Shown here in pieces: positions 15,618 to 24,012 of a DNA stretch of 64,000 bases. The translations under genes and the position numbers were made by a program. The notes beneath the pieces were generated by a model. That model made no database searches. It was given only the letters and a program-made list of their open reading frames with translations, and was not told the origin of the DNA. Positions within the stretch are counted from its first letter, which is position 1; each line of letters opens with the position of its first letter. Source of the stretch: Pseudomonadota bacterium (GTDB lineage Bacteria > Pseudomonadota > Gammaproteobacteria > Xanthomonadales > Xanthomonadaceae); contig JAFEFT010000020.1 of NCBI GenBank assembly GCA_018240435.1, forward strand, positions 1 to 64,000, written 5' to 3'.

Positions 15618-16769
15618 TCAATGCACCTGGCGGCTCTGCACGTCGCTCTTGCCGGCGAGCGCAAAGCGCGGTTCGACCGGGCCATCGTGCGCGATGCGGG
15701 CAGCGATGTATTCGCCCACCGCCGGGCCGTGCTTGAAGCCATGCCCGGAGCCGCCGCCGGCGATCCAGACGTTGTCGAACGCCGGATGGCGATCGATCAC
15801 GAAATCGCCGTTGCTGGTGTTTTCGTACTGGCAGACGGTGGCGCCGACCAATGGCGCATCGGCCAGTGCCGGGAAGCGCTCGCCGAGGAAGGCGCGGGCC
15901 TCGGCCACGCGCGCCGGTGTCGGCGTGCGATCGAGGGTGTCCGGATCGACCGCTTCGCCGTGCGCGTCACAGGCCAGTTTGAAGCCGCGGCCGTCGATGT
16001 CGGGAAAGCCGTAATACTGCCGCGCCGAATCCAGCCAGATCGGCAGCGCGCCCAGCGCGAAGCGTTCGTCGCCCGGCGGCGGCCCGAAGAACAGCACCTC
16101 CTGACGGCTCGGGAAGATGCGACCGCCCAGCACGTCGGGCAGTGCGCGCGCCAGCCACGGCCCGCAGGCGAAGACGTAATGGTCGGCGTGGATGTGGCCG
16201 CCGGCGGCGGTGGCGAGCGCTTGCAGGCGGCCATCGCCGGTTGGCGGCAGCGTCTTGGCGATGCGCAGCCTGGCGCCGTCGCGCAAGCATCGTTCGAGCA
16301 CCGCCTGGGTGGCCCGTTTGGCCATCAGGCCACCGGCCTGCGGCTCGCAGATCGCCATGCTGCCGGCCGCTGGCGCGATCTGCGGGTAGCGCTGCGCCAG
16401 TTCGCGGGCGCCGAGCACGTCGTGGGCGATGCCGCAGGCGCGCAGCGTCGCCAGCGACTGCTCGGTGCGCCGGTCGCCCTCCGGTGCAATCCACAACACG
16501 CCGGTGGCTAGAAACAGCCGCGGCTGATCGATGCTGGCGAAGAATTCGCGCCATTGCGTCAGCGAACGCTGCGCCATCCGCGTGTAGATCGCGTCGGCGC
16601 CGTAGGCCATGCGGATCACCCGGGTCTGGCCGCTGGAACTGGAGCGCGCATTGCCGGGCCCGTACTGATCGACCAGCGCCACCGAACAGCCGGCGCGTTG
16701 CAGGTGCAGCGCCGTCCAGGCGCCGAACACGCCGGCGCCGATCACCGCGACATCGAAGGTTTCGCTCAC
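15618..16769 (-). CDS. Sarcosine oxidase / N-methyltryptophan oxidase-like FAD enzyme
   Basis: A 383-residue monomeric amine oxidase of the DAO family. The FAD dinucleotide-binding motif is AVIGAGVFGAWTALHL (residues 7-22). The segment VCQYENT carries Cys313, aligned with the cysteine that covalently binds FAD in monomeric sarcosine oxidase. GDFVIDRHP and GGGSGHGFKHGPAVGE also match that family closely. It would oxidise a secondary amine to release formaldehyde or an aldehyde, H2O2 and the primary amine. The start GTG overlaps the kinase stop (GTGA). Confidence 0.9.
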   Translation of the reverse strand: MSETFDVAVIGAGVFGAWTALHLQRAGCSVALVDQYGPGNARSSSSGQTRVIRMAYGADAIYTRMAQRSLTQWREFFASIDQPRLFLATGVLWIAPEGDRRTEQSLATLRACGIAHDVLGARELAQRYPQIAPAAGSMAICEPQAGGLMAKRATQAVLERCLRDGARLRIAKTLPPTGDGRLQALATAAGGHIHADHYVFACGPWLARALPDVLGGRIFPSRQEVLFFGPPPGDERFALGALPIWLDSARQYYGFPDIDGRGFKLACDAHGEAVDPDTLDRTPTPARVAEARAFLGERFPALADAPLVGATVCQYENTSNGDFVIDRHPAFDNVWIAGGGSGHGFKHGPAVGEYIAARIAHDGPVEPRFALAGKSDVQSRQVH

Positions 16770-18748
16770 GCGCTCGCCTCGGCGGTCGCGCGCGTGCGCG
16801 GCAGGCGCATGCTCACCTGCAAGCCGGCACCGGGCGTGCTGCTGGCGCGGATGCTGCCACCGAGCACGTTGGTCACCTGGTTGAAGATGATGTTGGCGCC
16901 CAGGCCAGTGCCGCCGCTGCCGCGCTTGGTGGTGAAGAACGGATCGAAATAGTGCTTGAGATCGCCCGGGCTCATGCCGATGCCGTCGTCGATGACGTCC
17001 AGCAGCACGTCCTGCCCGTCGGCGCGGGCGATGATCTTCACGCTGCCGCCGTCGCGGCCTTCGAAGGCGTGCAGCAACGCATTCATCACCAGGTTGGTGA
17101 TCACCTGCGACAGCGCACCGGGATAGGTATCCATGGCCAGCCCCGGCGGACAGTCCACCTGCACCTTGACCGGCGCGCGCTTGAGCTTGGGCTTGAGCGA
17201 GAGCAGCACTTCGTCGAGGTAGGCGTGCAGGTCGAACTGGCGGCGCGCGCCCGAGGACTGGTCGACCGCGATCTGCTTGAACGAGCGCACCAGTTCGGCG
17301 CTGCGGCGGATGTTGGCGTCGAGCACGCGCATCGTCACGTCCAGCTCGGCCAGCATTTCGCCGACGTGCGGCGCATCGAAGTGGCCCTCGTCCTGCAGCC
17401 GGTGCCAGGTGTGCAGTTCTTCTTCGATGTGCGAGGTGGCGGTCACGCAGATGCCCAGCGGGGTGTTGATCTCGTGGGCGACGCCGGCGACGAGGCCGCC
17501 GAGCGAGGCCATCTTCTCCTGCCGCACCAGCTCGTCCTGGGTGTTGCGCAACTGGTCGAGGGTGCGCGTGAGCTCTTCGTTGCGCCGGCGGATCTGCTCG
17601 GTCGCCGCGCGCAGGCTGACGTCGGCCTCGCGCCGCGACAGTGCGCCGGCGACGTGGGTGGCGACGTAGGCCAGCAGGTCGAGATCGCCCTGGGTGTGCA
17701 CGATCTGCGGATCGTAGCTTTGCACCACGATCACGCCATAGACGTGCTCGGCGACGATCATCGGTGCGCCCAGCCAGCTGGCGATGCCGAGGTGGCCGCG
17801 GGCTTGCTGGATCTCGCCGTCGCGCACCAGTTGCGCACGCCGCTGCGGGTCGACGAATTGCGGCTGGCGGGTGCGTACCACGTAGGAGGTCAGCCCGCGC
17901 CAGATCGGGAAGCGTTGCCCGGGTGGCACCGGGTCTTCGTATTCGTCTACCGAATACGGGAAGTCGAACTCCTGGGTGTCCTCGTGGTGCAGCATGATGA
18001 AGAAGTTGCGCGCGTACATCAGCCGCGCGGTGACATCGTGGACGGCGCGGTAGACGGCGTCGAGGCTGGCGTCGGTGGCCGACAGCGCGGCGATTTCGTA
18101 CAGGCCGCGCTGCAATTGCTCGGCGCGGCGCCGTTCGGCGACCTCGTGTTCGAGCTGGCTGGTGCGCTCGGCGATGGCCTGTTCGAGGCGCACGCTGGCG
18201 CTGACGCGTTCGACGAGGGTGGCGATGTGGTCGGCGATCAGGCCGAACAGGGCGATGTCCTCGTCGCTGTAGGTGCGCTCGGCGTGGTAACTCTGGATCA
18301 CCAGCGCACCGAGGATGCGCTCGTCGGACAGCCGCAGCGGCATGCCGATCCAGTGCGCCGGGGTGGTGCCGGTGCGCCACTGCGCCAGTTCCTCGTGCCA
18401 GCGCGGATCGGCGAAATCGTCGCCCTTGAGGATCAGCGGCTGGCCGTTGAGGATCACCCAGGAGGTGCCCGATTCGTGCGGATCGCGCAGCGGATAGCGG
18501 TGTTGCGGATCCTCGGGAGGATCGACCTCGTCGGCGAAATAGGCGAAACGGATGCTGCGATCGGCGGGGTCGAACAGGGCGACGAAGAAATTGTCGGCGT
18601 ACACGATGCGGGCGACCGCGGCATGGGTGGCCTGCAGGAAGGCATCGAGGTCGTGGGTGGTGCAGGCGAGCCGACCGATCTGCAGCAGCATCGCCTGCAC
18701 CGCTTCGAGGCGCGCGATGCGTGACTGCGATGGCGTGATGTCGGTCAT
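16766..18748 (-). CDS. Double-GAF sensor histidine kinase
   Basis: A 660-residue soluble-looking histidine kinase with no membrane segments. It has two GAF-type sensor domains at about 20-190 and 225-390, each with a YA-x-NFF start and a VVQSY-like ending (GALVIQSYHAERTY, GVIVVQSYDPQIV), joined by coiled coil. The phosphoacceptor is His425 in VAHEINTPLG. ATP-binding blocks are NLVMNALLHAFEG, DVIDDGIGMSP and GSGGTGLGANI. No response regulator is adjacent, so its partner is unknown. It is translationally coupled to the flavin oxidase gene. The start ATG 18748 is preferred over an ATG-less upstream extension. Confidence 0.92.
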   Translation of the reverse strand: MTDITPSQSRIARLEAVQAMLLQIGRLACTTHDLDAFLQATHAAVARIVYADNFFVALFDPADRSIRFAYFADEVDPPEDPQHRYPLRDPHESGTSWVILNGQPLILKGDDFADPRWHEELAQWRTGTTPAHWIGMPLRLSDERILGALVIQSYHAERTYSDEDIALFGLIADHIATLVERVSASVRLEQAIAERTSQLEHEVAERRRAEQLQRGLYEIAALSATDASLDAVYRAVHDVTARLMYARNFFIMLHHEDTQEFDFPYSVDEYEDPVPPGQRFPIWRGLTSYVVRTRQPQFVDPQRRAQLVRDGEIQQARGHLGIASWLGAPMIVAEHVYGVIVVQSYDPQIVHTQGDLDLLAYVATHVAGALSRREADVSLRAATEQIRRRNEELTRTLDQLRNTQDELVRQEKMASLGGLVAGVAHEINTPLGICVTATSHIEEELHTWHRLQDEGHFDAPHVGEMLAELDVTMRVLDANIRRSAELVRSFKQIAVDQSSGARRQFDLHAYLDEVLLSLKPKLKRAPVKVQVDCPPGLAMDTYPGALSQVITNLVMNALLHAFEGRDGGSVKIIARADGQDVLLDVIDDGIGMSPGDLKHYFDPFFTTKRGSGGTGLGANIIFNQVTNVLGGSIRASSTPGAGLQVSMRLPRTRATAEASA

Positions 18749-18944
18749 GGCCCTGCGCGCCCCCTGCGAGGGCCATGCCACGGCCCGCCCCGATCCATCG
18801 CCCGGTTGCCGTGGCGGCCATCCATCCGGCATTCACGGCATTGCGCCGCGCTCGCGATCGAGGCCGGCGCGGCGTTGCCATCGTGCCACGAATCGGCCGA
18901 GCGCGTGAATCATCGTCGACGCGCAGGCATCGGTGCGGCGCCGA

Positions 18945-19169
18945 TCAGCCCGGGTCGGGGGCGATCGACCGGGCGCGATAGCCTTGCGCGTGGATGGCGG
19001 CGATCGCCGCATCGGCGGTGAAGCGGCCATGCGCGCGGACCTCGCCGCGCGCCAGGTCGACGGTCACGTCCGCGGTGGCATCCAGTGCCTGCAAGGCGCC
19101 GGTGATTGCGCGCACGCAGTGCTGGCAGCTCATGTTTTCAACCTTGAAGATCATCGTGGTGGCTTGCAT
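18945..19169 (-). CDS. copZ: Copper chaperone CopZ-like (HMA domain)
   Basis: A 74-residue single HMA domain (MIFKVENMSCQHCVRAITGA) with metal ligands Cys15 and Cys18 in the MSCQHC motif. It delivers Cu(I) to CopA or CueR. It is divergent from copA with a CueR-type promoter of its own. The second methionine (position 6) is an alternative start. Confidence 0.92.
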   Translation of the reverse strand: MQATTMIFKVENMSCQHCVRAITGALQALDATADVTVDLARGEVRAHGRFTADAAIAAIHAQGYRARSIAPDPG

Positions 19170-19198
19170 CGGCGTTGCTCCGCGGCAATGGGACGGAC

Positions 19199-19229
19199 AG
19201 TTTCAGGCTTCCCGTGGTGGCAAGGTCAA
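19199..19229 (-). promoter_or_regulatory. CueR-type promoter of copZ (long 19-bp spacer)
   Basis: On the minus strand TTGACC (19224-19229) is followed by a 19-bp spacer with an imperfect dyad (CCTTGCC...GGGAAGCC) and then GAAACT (19199-19204). A 19-bp spacer and a CCTTxCC dyad are the hallmarks of MerR-family CueR promoters. It points to copZ. Confidence 0.75.
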
Positions 19230-19244
19230 GCGTGCGCGATCGGC

Positions 19245-19275
19245 TTGACCTTGCCATCATGGCAAGGTGCACGCT
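19245..19275 (+). promoter_or_regulatory. CueR-type promoter of copA-cueR (long 19-bp spacer)
   Basis: TTGACC at 19245-19250 and CACGCT at 19270-19275 are separated by 19 bp. The spacer carries a perfect 21-bp palindrome at 19248-19268 (ACCTTGCCAT, central C, ATGGCAAGGT). This is the geometry MerR-type activators twist into an active promoter. cueR is the second gene of the unit. Confidence 0.85.
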
Positions 19276-19305
19276 GGCGGCAGATCACCGTGCAGGAGAG
19301 CGCAA

Positions 19306-21702
19306 ATGGACGCGACCCGGACTTGGCGGCTGCAAATCACCGGCATGACCTGTGCGTCGTGCGTCGGTCGCGTCGAGAAATCCCTGCGCAAAGTCGAAGG
19401 GGTGCGCGATGCGAGCGTCAATCTGGCCACGGAGTCAGCGACGGTGACGACCGCCGACGCGATGACGGCGGCTGCGCTGGCGGCGGCGGTCGAGCAGGCC
19501 GGTTACGGCGTGGCGACGAGCGAGGTCACGCTGGCGATCGCCGGCATGACCTGCGCATCGTGCGTCGGCCGGGTCGAAAAGGCATTGCTGAAGGTGCCCG
19601 GCGTGCTGGCGGCGAGCGTCAACCTGGCCACCGAATCGGCGCGGGTGACGATGCTCGCCGATACGCCGGAATCGGCATTGCAGGCGGCGGTGGCGCAGGC
19701 CGGCTATCAGGCCCGGCTGGCGACATCTCAGGGGCCGGAGCCGGCGGCGCGAGTCGGCTCGCGCGAGGGGCGCCACCTCGTCTTCGCCGCTGCACTGTCG
19801 TTGCCGCTGTTGCTGCCGATGCTGCTGATGCCGCTGGGCGTGCATTGGCAACTGCCGGGCTGGGCGCAATGGCTGCTGGCGACGCCGGTGCAGTTCTGGC
19901 TCGGCGCGCGGTTCTATCGCGCCGGCTGGGGCGCGTTGCGCGCCGGCAGCGGCAACATGGATCTGCTGGTCGCGCTCGGCACCAGTGCCGGTTACGGATT
20001 GAGTCTGTTCAACCTGTTCGCCGGCGGTCATCGTCACGGCGCGGTGGCGTTGTATTTCGAATCCTCGGCGGTGGTCATCACCTTGATCTTGCTTGGCAAG
20101 TGGCTGGAGGCGCGCGCCCGCCGGCAGGCATCGGATGCCATCGGCGCCCTGCAAGCGCTGCGGCCGGAGACGGCGCGGGTGCTGCGCGACGGCGTCGAGA
20201 GCGAGGTCGGCATCGAGCAGGTGCGCCGCGACGATGCAGTGATCGTGCGTCCCGGCGAGCGGGTGCCGGTCGATGGCGTCGTGCTGGACGGCCGCAGCCA
20301 CAACGATGAATCGCTGCTCACCGGCGAGTCGCTGCCGGTGCCGAAAGCGCCGGGCGATCGCGTCACCGGCGGCGCGGTCAATGGCGAGGGCGTGTTGCAG
20401 ATACGCACGACGGCCGTCGGCAGCGAATCGGTGCTGGCGCGGATCGTGCGGCTGGTGGCCGACGCGCAGGCGAAAAAGGCACCGATCCAGCGCATCGTCG
20501 ATCGCGTCAGCGCGGTGTTCGTGCCGGTGGTGATCGTCATCGCGATGCTGACCGTGCTCGCCTGGGGATGGTTCGGCGGCGACTGGACGCGAGCCATCCT
20601 CGACGCGGTGGCGGTGCTGGTGATCGCCTGCCCGTGTGCGCTCGGGCTGGCGACGCCGACCGCGGTGATGGCCGGTACCGGCGTCGCCGCGCGCGCCGGA
20701 ATCCTCGTCAAGGATGTCCAAGCGCTGGAATTGACGCGGCAGCTGCGCACGATCGCGTTCGACAAGACCGGCACCCTCACCGTCGGCCAGCCGACGCTGA
20801 TGCGCGCCGTAGCGCTCGCGGGCGATGAAGCGAACGTGCTGGCGCGCGCGGCGTCGCTGCAAGCGGGCAGCGAGCATCCGCTGGCGCGCGCGGTGCTCGA
20901 TGCGGCGCGCGAACGCGGCATCACCTGGCCCTCGGCGAGCGAGCTGTCGGCGGTGGCGGGGCGCGGCATGCAAGGGCGGATCGACGGTCGCCGCCACGCG
21001 CTCGGTCATGCGCGCTGGATGGGCGAGCTGGGAGTAACCCTCGATGCCGGCCAGGACGCCGTCGCCGCCGCCGCGCGGGATGGGTTGACGCAATCGTGGC
21101 TGGCGGAAGAATCCGCAACGGGCTGGCGCGTGCTCGGGCTGCTGGCGTTCGGCGATGCGCCGCGGCCGCAGGCGAAAGCCGCGATCGCCGCCCTGCACGC
21201 GCGCGGCCTGCGCACGGTGATGGTCTCGGGTGACAACCGTGCCGCGGCGCTGGCAGTGGCGGCGCAGGTCGGCATCGCCGCCAAGGATGTGCGCGCCGAG
21301 GTGTTGCCGGCCGACAAGGTGGCGGTCATCCACGAACTGGGCGAAGCCGGCCCCGCCGGCATGGTCGGCGACGGCCTCAACGATGCGCCGGCGCTGGCGG
21401 CCGCGACGGTCGGCTTCGCGATGGGCAGCGGCACCGACGTCGCCATGCATGCCGCTGGCGTGACCCTGATGCGGCCCGATCCGCGCCTGGTCGCCGACGC
21501 CATCGACATCTCCGCGCGGACGGTGCGCAAGATCCAGCAGAACCTGTTCTGGGCCTTCATCTACAACGTCGTCGGCATCCCGCTGGCGGCAGCCGGGATG
21601 CTCGATCCGATGCTGGCCGGCGCGGCGATGGCCGCATCCAGTGTCAGCGTGGTCGGCAACGCCCTGCTGCTGCGGCGCTGGCGGCCCACGGCCCACGATT
21701 GA
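19306..21702 (+). CDS. copA: Copper-exporting P1B-type ATPase
   Basis: A 798-residue Cu(I) exporter. It has two N-terminal HMA domains, each with GMTCASC. The transmembrane Cys442-Pro443-Cys444 motif (IACPCALG) is present, together with the actuator motif [10 protein letters not shown], phosphorylated Asp486 in DKTGTLT, an HP-type dipeptide region ([10 protein letters not shown]) and [10 protein letters not shown]. It pumps cytosolic Cu+ to the periplasm. The start at ATG 19306 follows CAGGAGAG; the upstream in-frame ATG at 19267 overlaps the operator and is rejected. cueR follows after 6 bp. Confidence 0.97.
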   Translation: MDATRTWRLQITGMTCASCVGRVEKSLRKVEGVRDASVNLATESATVTTADAMTAAALAAAVEQAGYGVATSEVTLAIAGMTCASCVGRVEKALLKVPGVLAASVNLATESARVTMLADTPESALQAAVAQAGYQARLATSQGPEPAARVGSREGRHLVFAAALSLPLLLPMLLMPLGVHWQLPGWAQWLLATPVQFWLGARFYRAGWGALRAGSGNMDLLVALGTSAGYGLSLFNLFAGGHRHGAVALYFESSAVVITLILLGKWLEARARRQASDAIGALQALRPETARVLRDGVESEVGIEQVRRDDAVIVRPGERVPVDGVVLDGRSHNDESLLTGESLPVPKAPGDRVTGGAVNGEGVLQIRTTAVGSESVLARIVRLVADAQAKKAPIQRIVDRVSAVFVPVVIVIAMLTVLAWGWFGGDWTRAILDAVAVLVIACPCALGLATPTAVMAGTGVAARAGILVKDVQALELTRQLRTIAFDKTGTLTVGQPTLMRAVALAGDEANVLARAASLQAGSEHPLARAVLDAARERGITWPSASELSAVAGRGMQGRIDGRRHALGHARWMGELGVTLDAGQDAVAAAARDGLTQSWLAEESATGWRVLGLLAFGDAPRPQAKAAIAALHARGLRTVMVSGDNRAAALAVAAQVGIAAKDVRAEVLPADKVAVIHELGEAGPAGMVGDGLNDAPALAAATVGFAMGSGTDVAMHAAGVTLMRPDPRLVADAIDISARTVRKIQQNLFWAFIYNVVGIPLAAAGMLDPMLAGAAMAASSVSVVGNALLLRRWRPTAHD

Positions 21703-21708
21703 GCGGAG

Positions 21709-22185
21709 ATGACGATGACGAAACAGACGATGCGCTCCGAACACGCCGATGCCCGCGCGCAAGGCTGGTACGACATCGGCCAGGCGGCCGCACGCAGTGG
21801 CGTGTCGGCGAAGATGATCCGCCATTACGAACGCATCGGCCTGATGCCGCCGGCGGCGCGCACGTCGGGCAACTACCGCATGTATGGCGAAGCCGAACTG
21901 CATCGGTTGCACTTCATCCGCCGCGCGCGCGCACTCGGTTTCGCGATGAAACAGATCGCCGCCTTGCTGGCGCTGTGGGACGATCCGCAACGCGCCAGCA
22001 GTCAGGTGCGGACACTGGCGCGCGTACACGTCGCCGAATTGGGCGAGAAGATCGCGCAGATGCAGGCGATGGTGCGCACGCTGGAATCGCTGGCGCAGCA
22101 GTGCCACGGCAATGATCGGCCGACTTGCCCGATCCTCGACGATCTGGCGCAGGCGGCGGAGTTGTTACCTCGGCGACGGCGCTGA
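21709..22185 (+). CDS. cueR: CueR, copper-responsive MerR-family activator
   Basis: A 158-residue MerR-family regulator with N-terminal winged HTH (YDIGQAAARSGVSAKMIRHY, GLMPPAARTSGNYRMY). The long dimerisation helix ends in a two-cysteine loop CHGNDRPTCPIL, matching the C-x7-C Cu(I) site of CueR. The N-terminal extension (about 18 residues before GWYDIG) is longer than usual. It is co-transcribed with copA and probably binds both palindromes in the copZ-copA intergenic region. Confidence 0.94.
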   Translation: MTMTKQTMRSEHADARAQGWYDIGQAAARSGVSAKMIRHYERIGLMPPAARTSGNYRMYGEAELHRLHFIRRARALGFAMKQIAALLALWDDPQRASSQVRTLARVHVAELGEKIAQMQAMVRTLESLAQQCHGNDRPTCPILDDLAQAAELLPRRRR

Positions 22186-22393
22186 CGGTGAGGCGGCGCA
22201 TTCGCGGCAGGACTGCAATGTTGCATTGGCGTCATTTGCCATGGCAATGTTCATCCAGTCTGCGATATCGTCAACGATCATGTGCGTGCTGCGTTGATTC
22301 CCTGCCGATGACCGCCCGCGCCAGTGGCCGTCGCGTGTACGCGCGCCGGTCGGCCGCGTCCGGATCGGCTACCATCCCTCGAAAAGTCCCGCG

Positions 22394-23767
22394 ATGAGCC
22401 AGGCTCCTTCTCCGCCTTCACGTCCCACCGGCCGCCGCTGGCCGTTGCTGCTGCTGATACTCGGCATCGCCGGGCTGCTGGCCTGGGGAGGTCACTACCT
22501 CGCCACCGGCACCGCCGCCAATCAGGCGGCGAAAAGTCCATTCGCGCGCGGTGGATTCCGTGGCGGCGGCCCGGGTGGCCCTGCCAGCCCGGTCGGCGCG
22601 GCCAGCGCGGTTCGCGGCGACATCCACGTCGTGCTCAATGGGCTGGGCACGGTCACGCCGCTGCGTACGGTGACGGTGAGCGCGCAGGTCGCCGGGCAGT
22701 TGCAGTCGGTCGAGTTTCGCGAAGGCCAGCATGTGCGCAAGGGCGATGTGCTGGCGCAGATCGATCCGCGCAGTTTTCAGGCGGCGCTGGCGCAGGCGCA
22801 GGGCAATCTCGCCCGCGATCAGGCGCAACTGGGCAACGCCAGGCTCGATCTGGCGCGCTTTCAAACCCTGTTCAAGCAAGATTCGATTTCCAGACAGCAG
22901 CTCGATACGCAAGCGGCCCTCGTGCACCAATACCAAGGCGCGATCGAGGCCGATCAGGGCGCGGTGGAAGTCGCCAAGGTCAATCTCGGTTACACCCGCG
23001 TGCTGGCACCCGCCGAAGGCCGCGTCGGCTTGCGTCAGGTCGATCCGGGCAACAACGTCGGCAACGGCAGCGCGATCGTGGTGATCACCCAGATGCAGCC
23101 GATGGATGTGCTGTTCACCATCCCCGAGGACAGCTTGCCGGCGCTGCGCGCCAAGCTGCGCACCGGCGCGGCACTGGCGGTCGAGGCCTGGGATCGCGCT
23201 GGCACCGCGCGGCTGGCGACCGGTTCGCTGGCCAGCATCGACAACCAGATCGACACCAGCACCGGCACCGTGAAGGTGAAGGCCGAGTTCGGCAACGACG
23301 ACGAGCGCCTGTTCCCCAACCAGTTCGTCAACGTCAAGCTGATGCTCGACACCCTGCACGATGCGACGGTGATCCCGGCATCGGCGCTGCAACGCGGTGC
23401 CAATGGCCTGTTCGTCTATGTGATCGGCGACGACGACAGGGTGTCGGTGCGCAACGTCAAGACCGGCGTCAGCGAGGGCGATCGCGTGCAGGTGATCGAT
23501 GGCCTGAGGCCCGGCGAGCGCGTCGTCACCGACGGCAGCGACCGCCTGCGCGATGGCAGCAAGGTGACGGTGCCGACGATGCCCGGCGGCGGCGCGGCGT
23601 CGAGTCTGGTCGACACGATGCCCAGTCCGGCGGCCGACGCCGCATCGGGCCGACGCAATGGCGGCCATCGTCGCGGCAACTGGGGCTCGGGAGCGCGTGA
23701 TGGTGGTTGGTCACATTCGCGCAAACGCGACGACGCAAGTGGCAGCGATCGTGGCGATGGTGGCTGA
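22394..23767 (+). CDS. mdtA: MdtA-like RND efflux periplasmic adaptor
   Basis: A 457-residue membrane fusion protein. An N-terminal signal anchor lies at about 15-33 ([17 protein letters not shown]), then a Gly-rich linker. The biotinyl-lipoyl halves ([20 protein letters not shown] and [20 protein letters not shown]) flank a short helical hairpin. The C-terminal tail (from about 405) is Gly/Arg/Ser-rich and longer than in E. coli MdtA. It would link the two RND pumps encoded downstream to the outer-membrane channel. Bases 22186-22393 upstream hold no gene. Confidence 0.92.
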   Translation: MSQAPSPPSRPTGRRWPLLLLILGIAGLLAWGGHYLATGTAANQAAKSPFARGGFRGGGPGGPASPVGAASAVRGDIHVVLNGLGTVTPLRTVTVSAQVAGQLQSVEFREGQHVRKGDVLAQIDPRSFQAALAQAQGNLARDQAQLGNARLDLARFQTLFKQDSISRQQLDTQAALVHQYQGAIEADQGAVEVAKVNLGYTRVLAPAEGRVGLRQVDPGNNVGNGSAIVVITQMQPMDVLFTIPEDSLPALRAKLRTGAALAVEAWDRAGTARLATGSLASIDNQIDTSTGTVKVKAEFGNDDERLFPNQFVNVKLMLDTLHDATVIPASALQRGANGLFVYVIGDDDRVSVRNVKTGVSEGDRVQVIDGLRPGERVVTDGSDRLRDGSKVTVPTMPGGGAASSLVDTMPSPAADAASGRRNGGHRRGNWGSGARDGGWSHSRKRDDASGSDRGDGG

Positions 23768-23789
23768 GGTGCAATGCCGCGATTCAGCC

Positions 23790-23946
23790 CCTTCCCCCGC
23801 CTGCGGGGGAAGGTTGGGATGGGGGTGTTCAGGCCATCATTACTCCACCCCGACCTGCCGCACTCGACGATCGTGGTGTCGATCAGGATGGAGGATTTCA
23901 TGCCGTCGCCCCCCACCCCAGCCCTCCCCCGCAAGCGGGGGAGGGG
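23790..23946. repeat. Two GC-rich palindromic dispersed repeats between mdtA and mdtB
   Basis: At 23790-23813 CCTTCCCCCGC pairs with GCGGGGGAAGG, and at 23922-23946 CCCTCCCCCGCAAGCGGGGG forms the inverse version. Related copies are at 27278-27300, 27368-27388, 46933-46956, 59564-59584 and 59645-59670. They sit only between genes and can fold as strong hairpins, which may reduce mdtB expression relative to mdtA. Confidence 0.85.
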
Positions 23947-24012
23947 GTTCATTGCGTGCTCTGGCAAGGGCGACGGCAGGCGGGTGGCGCTGCGCGGCGG
24001 GTGCTTGATCGC

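Noticed and set aside
12289..15736. Long plus-strand and alternative-frame ORFs opposite the ATPase, Usp and other genes
   Set aside because: These are shadows produced by high GC; the opposite strand carries complete, motif-rich P-type ATPase and Usp proteins.
15618..18881. A single 1087-residue kinase-oxidase fusion protein
   Set aside because: The long frame reads the kinase region out of frame; the real kinase uses another frame and stops at 16766, overlapping the oxidase GTG start.
23707..24012. N-terminal extension of MdtB
   Set aside because: The in-frame extension is encoded by intergenic palindromic repeats and overlaps mdtA; the conserved RND N terminus starts at 24013.
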